From Leucosporidium creatinivorum (taxonomy: Eukaryota; Basidiomycota; Microbotryomycetes; Leucosporidiales; Leucosporidiaceae): a stretch of 64,000 nucleotides of DNA. Position numbers and translations under genes: made by a program. Where the stretch lies: the NCBI GenBank assembly GCA_001600635.1, contig BCKL01000033.1, forward strand, positions 68,515-132,514, read 5' to 3'. A model generated the notes under the pieces. The model worked only from the letters and a program-made list of their open reading frames with translations, had not been told where the DNA came from and searched no databases. Positions within the stretch are counted from its first letter, which is position 1. Each line of letters starts with the position of its first letter. Shown here in pieces: positions 34,371-45,297 of this stretch.

Positions 34371-35633
34371 CTACTCTCCTCGCATATTCTCAGATACATC
34401 AACCTCGCCAGCCTCAACTCCCAAGCCACCCCTGCTCTCCTCATCGAGCAACCGCTCCTTCTCATCCTCGGTCGTCAGCGTCGGCGAAGCTGACCTTGGT
34501 CCCTCCTTCCCTCCAGCGAAGCGTCGCTTGATCCAAGCTCCAGCCCTTGATGTCCACAAGTTACTCGAGCGAGCGCGACGTGAAGCTGAAGCGAGTTTGA
34601 AGAAGGAAACGATGGTCGAGTCGCTCCTGATCGGCTTGCTCGGCGCATTTGAAGTATCGCTTCCTGGAGGCAGAGTGCGGGGAGGAAGATGGATGCCGAG
34701 AGCTGTCGACTCGCAGAGGAAAGGTAGGACCCGTCAGTCACGCGAGATCGGCCTTCCTCGGCACACTCACCCTCTAAGTGCCGGCGCTCCTCCCGAGTCA
34801 AAGGTTGAGGCAGAAGCGGTAGCTCGTTCATGATTAGCTCGATCTTCTCGGATCTCGTTATGTCGCTGCTGAGCATGTCGGGCTCGCGTAAGCGGCGGCG
34901 AAAGAAGTCGCCTCGGCGTTCGACGAAGACTGCGAGGGGACGGATGGCAGAAGGAGTCAGCGCCTCAGCTCAAGAGAAGGCAGTACAATGAGAGAACTCA
35001 CGACCCGGACCGTAAGCAACACCTTTGACCTGCTCCCTCAACCTCTCGAACAAATCGACTGCCTGCCGCTGCTCTTCGGTTCTGTACTTCTCCTCGATCG
35101 GCAAAACTCGGTGCACGACGTACTCCTTCAACCGCGCCCAATCATCCTCTAGACCGTAATACAGCCCACGAAACCGAGCCCACTCCTCCGGCGGAAACTG
35201 ACGATAGATGTGCTCCCATTCGCGAAACCAGGGTACCAGCATTCCCGATCTTGCCTTGCGAAGCGAGTCGATGAAGTGCGAGTGGAGGGTGGGAGGGACT
35301 AGAGGCGTGTTCAACTCGAGAGTGGTGAGCTTCGTGGGTCGTAAGGAGGAAGTAAGAGCGGCTCCAGCTCTGAGTGCATCATTCGGCGAGGGCGAGTTGC
35401 TGTAGTTGAGCAGCTGGGAAGCGGCGCGATGGCTCAATATCCTCTGTATAGACTTCTGAGAGCGCGAAGGGGGGCCTGCAAGTGTGAAGGGAAGAGGTCA
35501 GCCTCCCAGCCTCCCAGCCTTGCAGCGCGAAGCGGCTTGATCTCGAGCGCGGTGGAAAGCTGTTCTGCTCACCTGTAGTAGTCTCGGAGTGCACAGAGAG
35601 CTTCTCAATCGAGTCTTCCAACTTAGCTTCCAT
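34371..35633 (-). CDS. Exon-1-sharing family member B, unknown function
   Basis: Paralogue of the gene at 22852-23958, in opposite orientation. Exon 1 (35573-35633) and the start of exon 2 are nearly identical to that gene; the rest has diverged (LVPWFREWEHIYRQFPPEEW, RTEEQRQAVDLFERLREQVK, VFVERRGDFFRRRLREPDM). The last exon (ALGIHLPPRTLPPGSD at its start) is longer, about 110 residues, with basic segments (WIKRRFAGGKEG) and an acidic end, stopping at 34371. It sits 261 nt upstream of the FBXO21-like gene, in tandem, and that gene repeats the same exon 1. Function unknown. Confidence 0.7.
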
Positions 35634-35864
35634 CCTGAGCGTGCGACGAATCGAGAGCAAGCGAGACGAGCTGAGCGTAGGAGGAAGACCGGACTAGTGA
35701 CTGGCGCTCTCAAAGAGCGGTCGCGCGACGTCAGTTGGAGTCTTTGTTCGGAGGCCGGCAAGCGGGCTCAGGAAGCGTACAGCACACGAAAAGTACTTTT
35801 GGGCTTTCCCAGCGCAGTCTGCAGTCTGACACGAACAGAAGAGCTCGACCGAGCTCGGCGCTCT
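35372..35864. repeat. Inverted repeat 2, right arm
   Basis: Reverse complement of 22619-23108, about 12.3 kb away; covers promoter, exon 1, intron 1 and the exon 2 start of family member B. A shorter, more diverged copy of the exon 1 part also lies at about 34040-34140 in the FBXO21-like gene. Confidence 0.88.
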
Positions 35865-36039
35865 TCCGCTCGCTCCCGACCTCTCCTCCCTGGCTACTCA
35901 TCCAGAGCATTCGACCGCGACACTCTCCCACTCGCTCGCCTCTCGCCTCACACTACCAACCCGAGTACAGCGCACCAATCCGTTCATTTACACCTCCGCC
36001 CCCCCCGCCTACCCTGCGCTCCCCTCTCAAGCTACACGC
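35865..36039. other. Gap between repeat arm and dehydrogenase stop
   Basis: Contains a run of eight C near 35998-36006. With the promoter of family member B, about 400 nt here lack a gene. Confidence 0.5.
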
Positions 36040-38226
36040 TCAGAAGTTCTGCACATGCTTGATCCCACCATCCGGTACAGGAACAGCTCCCTCAGCGTCG
36101 TCGTCGTCCGTGCGGGCGCCGAAGCCAGTGTCGCGAGGCGAATCCTTCACGCCCCTGAACGGCAGCAGTCCAGCGGCCAACCTCGGTCCAGCGACGAGGG
36201 AGGACCAATCGAGGTCGTTGCCGCCGTTTGCGCGCGACGTGATGAGGTCTGTTTGTAGCGAGCGGTAGCAAGACGAAGAGAGGTAGTAGGGGGGGGGAAG
36301 AGGGAGGAGGTGAGGAGGGGGAGGGGTGAGGGTCAGCGAAGGAGGCGAAGGAGGAGAGAGACAGAAGCATACGGCGATGAGCGACGTCGATGGTAGGGAT
36401 CGTAGCGTCCACTGAGGCGGCGAGGTGGCGGATGTGCTGTTCTCCCACGCAGCGAAAGCCTGTCAGCTCGGGCCCTTCTCGGCGAGGCAGGAAGTGGAGG
36501 ACTCACGTTCGCATCCTTCAGTCCACCTTCGACGGTGAAGCCAGTCTCGCCCTCGAACTTGTTGCCTGAGATCTTGGAGCCGTAGCCGATGAAGGAGGGG
36601 GCGGGGAGGAACTCCCTGGTTGGCGGTGAGCGAGAAGGAGGGAGGGAGAAGGGAGGTAGGGAGGGAGAAGGGCGAAAGTGGAGAAGTTGGGAGAGGGTCA
36701 GCCGTTAGAAGATGGGAGATGAGGAAGCAAGGGGAGGAAAGGAAATGCACTTGATGAACTCCATCAGCAGATTAGCTCCGACTCCAGTCTTGTCGGCCAT
36801 GGTCATGCTCTCGGCCAGAATCTCGATGATGCCGAGAATGAGCATGTTGCCGTCTATGGTGTAGCACAAGATCAGCAAGCACTCTCATCGTAAGAGCGAA
36901 GAGGTGGAGGATCGGCAAACTCACTCAGCTTGAAAGCACTAGCCCTCTCAACGTTACTTCCCACATCAATCACCTTCCTTCCCATCGAGGGCACGAGGAT
37001 CTTAGTGACAGCCTTCTTGGCATTGTGGTCACCCGAGAGGACCCAAACGAGCTTGGCGTCCTCGGCCTGCGCAGAGAAAATGGGAGGTCAACCTTCGCCG
37101 AGCGGGGCAAGTGAGGCGAGAGTGCAGGGACGCACGACGGGCGGAGGGCCAAAGACGGGGGCTTGGAGGTAGAAGGTGTGGGGGATGTGCGAGGCTTGAC
37201 GCTCGAGCTCGCCTGTTGGGGGTCGAAAGGGAGCGAATCAGCTCGGCGTTCGTCTTCGGCTTCGTGCAGATGGCTCGGGCTGGGTCGTTAAAGCGCAGGA
37301 AAGGGAGGCAAGAAGAGAAAGAATCCAACTTACCAGCAGTCAACGGGTACAGCGTACTCGACTCGACAAAGTAGGTGTTTCCCTTCTTTCCCTTCTCCTG
37401 CTTGCTCTTGACGCCCTCAAACAGCTGCTCAAACACGTCCTTGGCGACCTCATCGTTGGCCAGGCTAGTGATGACGATATCGCACTGCTCAGCGAGCTCC
37501 TTGATGGACGAGGCATGCTTGATGGAGTCGGACTCGGTGGGGAGCTTGGAGGCGGTGCGGTTCCAGAGGAGGAGGGGAGGGTAGGAGTTGGTGTGTAGCC
37601 AAGTCGAGAGGTTGGCGGACATTTTGGAGCCCATGTTGCCCTACAGATTAGGGGAGATGAGGGTCAGCGAAGGCAGCTGAGAAGCTCATCGATGAGCGCT
37701 GAGGCGCGAAGCCGGTGAGGAGGGTACTGTAGCGCTACAGAAGCACCAAAAGGACGGGAAGATTTATACAGCGAGATAGTGTTCATCACAGTCCCCAACG
37801 ACTTCCTGCCAAGCAGCAGAAAGCTCGCGCTCAAGGACGTGCGTCACTGATCCCGCCGCCTGCTGCTGTAGTCCATCCAAGCCTTCCCCGCCGACGGAAG
37901 AACAGCAACAGGGAGCGAAGCTACTACTGACAGCCACCAACGAGTCACAGCCCGATCGCCGAGCTCTTTCGAGCCCAGCAGCGCAGACCGAGCGAGTCGA
38001 CGATCAGCAGCTCCCTTTCGGTCCCAGCTGTAGGTCTCCCCTTGGCCGTAGTACAGCGCACTACAGCCTCGCGAGATGATGTGCTACACATCTACATTTC
38101 CCTGCTTCCCGTGTCCCGTTCGCTCGCTCGAAAGAAAATGAACCAGCGCGAGAGACTTACAAGGCCGATGAAGCCGACCTGCTCGTGACCTTGTCCGCCG
38201 GCGTGCTTTCCTGAGTGGTGAGGCAT
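36040..38226 (-). CDS. NAD(P)-dependent 6PGDH/3-hydroxyisobutyrate-type dehydrogenase
   Basis: Reverse-strand gene of about eight exons. Exon 1 (38161-38226) encodes MPHHSGKHAGGQGHEQVGFI ending in GL. Across the first intron this completes the dinucleotide motif GFIGLGNMGSKM (GxGxxG). Then come LLLWNRTASK, CDIVITSLANDEVAKDVF and YFVESSTLYP, the family's substrate-binding S-T region, followed by PVFGPPPVVAEDAKLVWVLSGD. The NAD-binding 11 domain of helices (ASAFKLNGNMLILGIIEILA, ADKTGVGANLLMEF) holds the catalytic Lys region and is followed by a family-like end. It probably reduces or oxidises a short beta-hydroxyacid (glyoxylate/succinic semialdehyde or 3-hydroxyisobutyrate). Intron 1 is about 520 nt, far longer than its neighbours. 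Divergent from the prefoldin gene with 155 nt between starts. Confidence 0.85.
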
Positions 38227-38381
38227 GTTCTGTAGGTGATTCGGCTGAAGAGACGAGAGATGTGGTCGGTCGAAGGGAGAGCTTCAGAAGCGCTGCGAAG
38301 CCTCCTCGCGAGCCTCGCCGAACTTCGTCGCGCCCCCATCGCTTTCGCTTCCTGCTCTCTCTCTCGCTCGTGTCTGTAGGA

Positions 38382-39110
38382 ATGTCGTCTCTCGAAGCAA
38401 AGCTGCAGGCTGGTACCAAGGAGTTTCAGAAGATCCAGACTGGTGAGCTACAGCCGCTGCTCTCACCTGCTAGACGCGTCTCGCTCATCTTCCGCTCTCT
38501 TTCACTGCCGCTCGTTCTGGCTCTCCTCCTGCTGCATCCAGAGTACGGCAAGGCTGTAGAGCACCGTCAGCGATTGGACGCCCAAAAGTCAGAGTCGGAA
38601 GCAGTGAAGAAGGTCCGTCCGGCTCGCTCTCAGCTCTGTCCAGCGCTCGCTAACGTCCTGGCTATCGTTCTACACCTCCGATCTACCTACACACGGCTTC
38701 TCCGCCTATGCTCGCCCGCGCTTCCTCGCACCACACCACAGGAATTCGCCTCCCTGACCGCCTCAAATACCATCTACAAGCAAGTCGGGCCCGTCCTGCT
38801 CAAGCAGGATCAAGCAGAAGCGAAAGCCAACGTCGAGAAGCGGTTGGAGTTTATCGCTGGGGAGATGTACGTTCTCCCTCTCCCTCCTTCGCTCTTCCTT
38901 TCTCCTCGCCGAAGTGAACCGCGAGCTGACCCCGACTGATGGATGAACAGCACCCGAGTAGAGAAGAGTCTGGAAGATCTGGACGCCAAGATGGAGAAGA
39001 AGAAGATGGAGCTCGTACACCTTCAGACGCAGATTCAGCAGAAGAGGGAGACGGAGCAGCAGGCGCTGGGAGGGGGAGCAGCGGTACCCGGCGCGCAGGC
39101 GGCCGTATGA
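38382..39110 (+). CDS. YKE2: Prefoldin subunit 6
   Basis: Four exons, about 138 residues. The two coiled-coil helices flank a beta-hairpin core: MSSLEAKLQAGTKEFQKIQT, EHRQRLDAQKSESEAVKK, then TIYKQVGPVLLKQDQAEAKA (the signature of beta-type prefoldin subunit 6) and KRLEFIAGEITRVEKSLEDL. The C-terminus is a short Gln/Ala/Gly tail. Prefoldin is a hexameric chaperone delivering actin and tubulin to the CCT chaperonin (family knowledge). The ATG at 38382 directly follows a polypyrimidine/TAG that may be a 5' UTR splice acceptor. Confidence 0.93.
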
Positions 39111-39572
39111 TTGGGGTCGGACAGAGCAGTAACATGAGGATGATTGTAACGTTAGCGCAGGTCTCGTTGGTCGAGTGGGGTCGAGGACAGAGCAGGAGAG
39201 ACTGGAGTGGGGTTCGGCGAATGGAAACGCTCCCTTCGGTGCCTGCTGGACGTGGCTGAGGGGAAGGCCTATGCAGCGGGGGGCGTTACAGACCAGGAGC
39301 TGTCAACTCGAATGTATACGCCGGCCTCAGTCGACCGCATCAGCCGCTCGGCGATGGCGAAAGGTCAGCGCCGAGAATCGACGAGGTGCAGAACTGGCTC
39401 GGGGAACCTGATAAAGTCGATTTGTAGGCGATTGCAAAGACGTAGCAGAACGCGGTCGAGCTGCCACCACCATCGAACACGACCTTCTGCTCGCGATCAT
39501 AGCGTCGTAAAAAGTGCCAGCTCGCGCTCTCCTTCCTCCTTGCTCGTTCGTGTCTCGGCGCTCGACTCGAAA
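39111..39572. other. Intergenic region
   Basis: 462 nt between prefoldin and karyopherin genes. No feature recognised beyond a probable promoter. Confidence 0.5.
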
Positions 39573-42500
39573 ATGGACGCCAACACGCTTTACAATGTCT
39601 TTGAGGCTTCCTTCAGCCAGGGTGAGCGCCTACATACCTCCCTAAAGCTCTACGCTGCTGCTGAGCTGCTCTGACCCCGCTCCCTTCATCAAACAGACCC
39701 AAACATTCGCATCTCGGCCGAGCTAGAGCTGCGCAAGGTGCGCTTCATATCGTCCTACATCTCCGTTTCACCGCGTACTGACTCGCCCTCCCCTACAGCT
39801 CGAACCGCTCGAAGGGCTGCTCCCCACGCTCCTTCAACTCATCTCCCCCTCCTCGGCCGCCTCCCCCGTGGTCCGCCTAGCAGCCTCCATCTACCTCAAA
39901 AATCGCATCAAATCCTCTTGGCGCGCCCCGCTTGCTCCCTCGCAGCACACCTCCCCCGCCGCGAAACCCTCCGCGTACACTGCGATCCCTCCTTCCGACC
40001 GTCAAAGCCTCAAGACCAACCTTCTTCCCTTGCTTGCGGCACTGGCAAATGATCAGCAGAGTAGTGCGGTCAAGGCGCAGGTGGCGGAGACGTTAGGCAA
40101 GGTGGTGGATGTCGACTTTCCCGACGAGTGGCCCGGGTTGATGGATGAGGTGTTGCAATTGCTTGGGGGTGATGAAGGGCAAGTGGAGGCTGGATTGAGG
40201 GCCAGTGTGAATGTCTTCTCGTCGTTGAGGTGAGTCTTGGGACTCAGAGCACAGCGTCGGCGGGGGTTCGGCGATGGCGGTGGAGCTGAACCTTCGGCGC
40301 ACTGCAAACAGGTACTCGCACAAGCAAGGAGAAGACACGGTCCTCCCTCGACTCGTCTCCTCCCTCCTTCCCCAACTCCTCGCTCTCTCCTCCCGCATCC
40401 TCGGTCCCTCCCCCACCGACGTCGCCTCCCTCCACCTCCAAGGTTCCCTCGCCTACCTCATCCTCAAAGCCTACAAGAACTCCATCTCCCACACCCTCAC
40501 CCCCGCGCACCAAGCACACGACTCCATCGTCCCCTGGGGTACCCTCCTCCTGCAAATCGTGCAGAGGCCGATTGACGTCGCTCTCCTCCCCGAGGATCTG
40601 GACGAGAGGGAGAAGCACCCTTGGAGCAAGTGCAAAAAGTGGGCGCTGTACTCGCTTAATCGCTTGTGCGAGCGGTATGGCAACCCGGCCGGACTGCCGA
40701 GCAACATGAAGGAGAGGTACCTCCCCTTTGCGGAGCGGTTCATCGCGCAGTTTGCGCCCGAGATTGTCAAGGCGTACTTGGGCACGGTGCAGAGGATTGT
40801 GGAGGGAGAGTGGCAGAGCGCTAAGACCAAGCACTACATCTTGACTTTCTTTGAGGATTGGTGAGTGGCTCGCCCGAGGGAGGAGTAGGGCCGAGCCGAG
40901 CTGACCTGCCTTTCGCGTACAGCATCAAGCCCAAGGCAACTTGGAGCCTCATCAAGCCCCATATGCTCCCCCTCGTCCAGTCCTTCGTCTTCCCCCTCAT
41001 CTGCCTCACCGACGACGAGGTCGAGCAATTCTCGGAGGATCCCCAAGAGTTCGCTCGCACTCACTTTGGAGGTGAGAGCTCTCGCTGTTCTCACTCTCAG
41101 CCTACAGCAAGCTGACAGACGATCACACGACATGCAGACTTCATCCAGGACTCGTACGCCTCTCCCTGCGCCTCGGCGCTCAGCTTTATCGCCACGCTCG
41201 TCGAGCTTCGCACTGGCCACGCCCTCAAGCCCATCCTCAACTTCATCCAAGAGGTCTCTGCCAAGTGCGCTCTCCTTCCCACTCTCTTCGTTCTTCCTCG
41301 CTGACTCGCCTGCCCATCGGAAGGTACCCCGCCGAGACGACCCCTCGCCAGAAGGACGGAGCCCTTCGCATGCTATCCAGCCTCGCTAACACGACGGTCA
41401 AGAACAAGAAGATCGCGCCCATGATGGAGAGCTTCTTCACTGCCTTCGTCTTGCCCGAGTTCAAGAGCCCGCATGGGTTCTTGAGGTACCGAGTGAGTTG
41501 CGCCGAGGGGATGCAAACTGAAGGGGGAGAAGTGTGCGCTGACGTCGGACGATTGATAGGTCTGCGAGGTGGTCGAGAAGTACGAGTCTTGCGATATGAA
41601 GTGGGACAAGCGCGAGGTGGGTCCTTCCTCTCCCTTCGTCTCCCTCCCTCCCCTCGCTGACCGCACATCGACACACAACAGAACCTCGAGATCACCCTCC
41701 GCGCCGTCATGGAGTGTGTCACCGATTCGGAGCTTCCCGTCCGCATCCAAGCGGCCATCGCCCTCCCCGAGCTCGTTCGCTACGAGGACATTCGCGCGGG
41801 CATGGTGCCCAATATCGGAAGGATTATTCAGGGTGAGCTTCGGTTCGGTTCTTGGGCGCGGAGGCACGAGCTGATGAAAGATCGAGAGCAGAGCTCCTCA
41901 AGCTGTCCAACGAGGTCGATTTGGACGCCTTGACCAACACTACTCGCTCCCTCGTCTCCGAGTTCCAGGACGAGGTCGCTCCCTTCGCTGTCGAGCTCAC
42001 CCAATCTCTCGTGCGTCCCTCTCTCCCTCCTTTTCCCCTCTCGCTGACCCTCTCGGCGCCCGCAGACCGATTCCTTCTCCCGCCTTATCCGCGAGTCGAT
42101 CGAAGCTCGCGAGCGGACGGGCGACAACCTCGATTACGACGACGAGAAGATGTTGGTGCAGATGAACATCTTGAAGACCATCGACCAGCTTACCAGCTCG
42201 CTTGATGGGACCGAGTTGATCGCTAAGGTGGAAGCTATTATCGCTCCTGCATTGGAGGTGACGCTGAGGAATAACTTGGTCGGTGAGTCAAAATTGGCAA
42301 GGCAAGGAGGATGGGATCGAGGCGGAAGCTGACCCTGGACTACCTGCAGAGCTCTACGACGAGGTCTTCGAGATTCTCGACTCGCTCACCTTCTTCCAGA
42401 AGAAGATCAACCCCATCATGTGGCCCGTCTTCGAGGCAACCTACTTTACCTTCAAGAGCGACGCCATCGACTACGTTCACGGTGGGGTCTCTTCGCTTTC

Positions 42501-43829
42501 CCCCTTCGCGCGCCGAGCTGACCTGTTCAACCCGAGCAGAGATGTCCGGCTTCCTCGACAACTGCGTCAACTTTGGAGGAGACGTCCTCGCCACCAACGG
42601 AGAGTACCGCAAGATGCTCCTCGACTTCTACGACACGGTTATGACCTCGAGGAACCTCGGCGCTGAGGATCGTTGCGTGGCGTGCAAGTTGGGAGAGGCT
42701 ATGCTGCTGAGCCTTCGCGGTAACATCGACGAGGTGAGTCCGACCTCCGCACTCTCGACAGAGCTCAGCTAACGCTCGTTCCACTCGCGCAGGCCATCCC
42801 CACCTTCATCGAACGCTCCATGACCTTCGTCCTCTCGAAGAACACGGACGAAGATTTCGTCGTCACCACTTCCCTCTACCTCCACTCCCTCGAAGTTCTC
42901 ATCTCCTCCATCCTCTACAACCCCGCTCTCTCGCTCGCCATCCTCGACGGCCATGACTGGACTCAGCAGTTCTTTGCCAATTGGTTCAAAAATCTGCCCA
43001 AAATGACGAGGGTGCATGATAAGAAGATGACGATTGCGGCGATCTGTGCGCTGTTGGAGTGGCTGGCTACCGTCGGAGCTGGCGCGCCGTTGGCTCAGAG
43101 CTCGAGCCAGCTGGTGGTCGGGGCGATCCAGGTCTTCAGGGAACTGCCGTCGGCGTTGGCTAGTGAGTCGGATCTTACGCGATCACTCCCGAGCGTAAGC
43201 TGACCCTTCTCCCACCCAACAGACAAGAAGGAGCAGGAGCGCGAATTCGCCGAGCGCGGTGGAGAGGAGGACGACGATATCGACGAGGAGGAGTTTGACT
43301 TTGGAGAGGACGATGATGAGGATGAGCGTGCGTCGATCTCTCGCTTCTTTCTACGGGCTTTCGCTAACGACTCTGCCCCTACAGTTGAGGAGGGCGACGT
43401 CAAGGATGCGAGCGCCAACTACCTCGAGATGCTCGCTCAGGCTCAGGTCCGTTCGCTCGCACTCAGATAATCATCGGGCGGGAGCTGACTCATCGCTTAT
43501 TTTCTCCAAAGGCCGCTCGCGAGGCAAGAGGCGACGACGAGTCGGACGCTGGCTCAACATGGAGCGACGAGGTGCTTTGGACCTCGCCTCTCGACGCCAT
43601 GGACGCCTACGCGCGCTTCACTGGAGTCCTCACCAGTATGCTCCTTCTCCCTTCTGATCTTTGACATATCTGACCTCGCTTCCGAACAGCCCTCGAGACG
43701 TCCAGTCCTCAGCTCTTCCAGCTCGCGACGCAGCCGCTGGATCAGGGTCAGAGGGCCGAGTTGGAGGAGATTGGAGCAAGGACGCTGAGGGGTGGAGAGA
43801 AGGCTGATGCGGTGCAGCCGGTGCAGTGA
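39573..43829 (+). CDS. Karyopherin beta of the importin-7/8 type (Nmd5/Sxm1)
   Basis: Gene with more than a dozen exons and about 1040 residues. The N-terminal importin-beta domain is MDANTLYNVFEASFSQ, then DPNIRISAELELRK and AASIYLKNRIKSSW. Further conserved Nmd5/Sxm1/IPO7 segments are VDFPDEWPGLMDEVLQLL, SKCKKWALYSLNRLCERYGN, EEYGNP-like blocks, FEDCIKPKATWSLIKPH, LICLTDDEVEQFSEDPQEF and KYESCDMKWDKRENLEITLR. An acidic loop near the C-terminus (EEDDDIDEEEFDFGEDDDED) matches the Ran/cargo-related acidic segment of this subfamily. Imports ribosomal proteins, histones and other basic cargo (family knowledge). Fungi usually have two such genes (NMD5, SXM1); I cannot tell which this is. The stop lies only 79 nt from the convergent kinase gene. 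Confidence 0.9.
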
Positions 43830-43908
43830 TTGGATAGTAGTCGTAGAAGAGTAGCAACCCGTTTTATCTCGTTCTCCGGCGCTCCGACGCGAGAGAGGGG
43901 GAGAAGGT

Positions 43909-44847
43909 CTATGCGATTGCGTAGGCAGGGTCTTCTATCGACGAGAAGGTGATGGTAGGTTCTGCTAGGTGCTCCCTGATGTACTCGCCGTTGAGCATAT
44001 CCGACTTGTCCACTGCGCCGAGAATCAAAAGGGTCAGCTTGATCGCCGAGCTGCCTATCCTCGGCTCGTGCTCACCTCTCGCCTCTGCCTTCTCCTGCTC
44101 GTACTCCACGCCCTCCTTCAAGTGCCTCCTCACCAACCTCTCCCTCGCCACACTCCTATCACACTCTATCCAAACCCTCTCATTCAGCAACTCGGTCGCC
44201 TCCTTCCATGGCTCGACATCAAGCAGGCAATACAGCCCCTCAATGACGATGATGCGATGATGCGGTTCGATAGGGTAGGGAGCAGGTTGAGGGTCTTTGA
44301 GCGCGTGAGAGAAGGTGTTGAAGGGGATCGAGGGGAGGAGGGGAGAAGCTCGGAGGGCACGGACGAAAGAGACGTAGGAGGTGGATTCGAAGGTGAAGGC
44401 TGCGCCTCGACGGCGGCGGGCTTCGGAGGCGTCCTGTAGGATTAGCGAGTCAGCTTCAAGGTTTGTAGAACGTCAACTCGGCACCCGACTCACCTCGAAC
44501 TGATCTAACTCGGCCCTCGTGCAATGCCACCCGTCCAGCCCCACCGCCACGGCGACTCGCTTCTCCGACTGCTCCTCCCTTCCAGGACTAGCAATCACCT
44601 CCTCCGTATCCATATGCGCATGATCCTTGACCGTCACGCCGAGCCGCTCGTTCAAGCGGTCCACGAGAGGGTAGGCTAAGGTGCTCTTGCCTGAGCCGGG
44701 GACACCGGCGATGCCGATGAGGATGCGAGTGTCTGGTGGTAGGGAGCTGTGAAAGGTTGTTAGTGCTGACAAGCACGCCGGGGGAGGAGGAGCTTACGCG
44801 TAACGAGTGAGGATGCGCTCGACAAAAGCTGAGGTGGCGTCTTCCAT
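43909..44847 (-). CDS. P-loop kinase related to Yfh7/uridine kinase/pantothenate kinase
   Basis: Reverse strand, about four exons and 270 residues. A Walker A motif is present in LIGIAGVPGSGKSTLAYPLV. A Walker B/lid-like region follows (VAVAVGLDGWHCTRAELDQF), then VIEGLYCLLDVEPWKEATEL, VWIECDRSVARERLVRRHLK and KSDMLNGEYIREHL. This order matches the fungal Yfh7-like branch of the uridine kinase/PanK/PRK superfamily, which phosphorylates small metabolites. The substrate is not established for that branch. The start MEDATSAFVERILTRYA resembles the short helix before the P-loop in Yfh7. Confidence 0.82.
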
Positions 44848-45297
44848 GATGCTGAAAGTCTAGGCAAAGCAGTACGGTGTAATGAATGTATCCTTGACTG
44901 CTCTGGAGCTGTACAAAGGCGAATGAGGAAAGCGAGCAGACGAGGAGGAGGGTAAGGGGCAAGCCGGCGAACGGGAGTTGGAAATGGCAGCTCGCTTAGG
45001 GTACAGAAGCTCAACAAGCGCTTCAGAGGCTACTAGGCTTCCAAGACTGCTCCCCGGAGCTTGCTACAGTTCGATGTGCTGCAGTAAGCTCACCTCCGCC
45101 TGCGAAGCCCCTCACCGACTTGGACCGAGCGCCGAACTCGGCGCTGGATCTGCAGAAGCTGCAGGGCATGCACCAGATCTGTCTAATGAAGCCTACTATG
45201 TCTTCTGCTGGTTCCCCGACCTGTCTTCTGATGAGGTGCATGTTGGCCGTTCTCAGCTCTTGCCCCTTCCTTCTCTCCACAACTTGCTCGTCTCGCC
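44848..45297. other. Divergent promoter region, kinase/biotin synthase
   Basis: 450 nt between the reverse-strand kinase start and biotin synthase start. A pyrimidine-rich leader precedes the ATG at 45298. No named binding site recognised. Confidence 0.5.
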
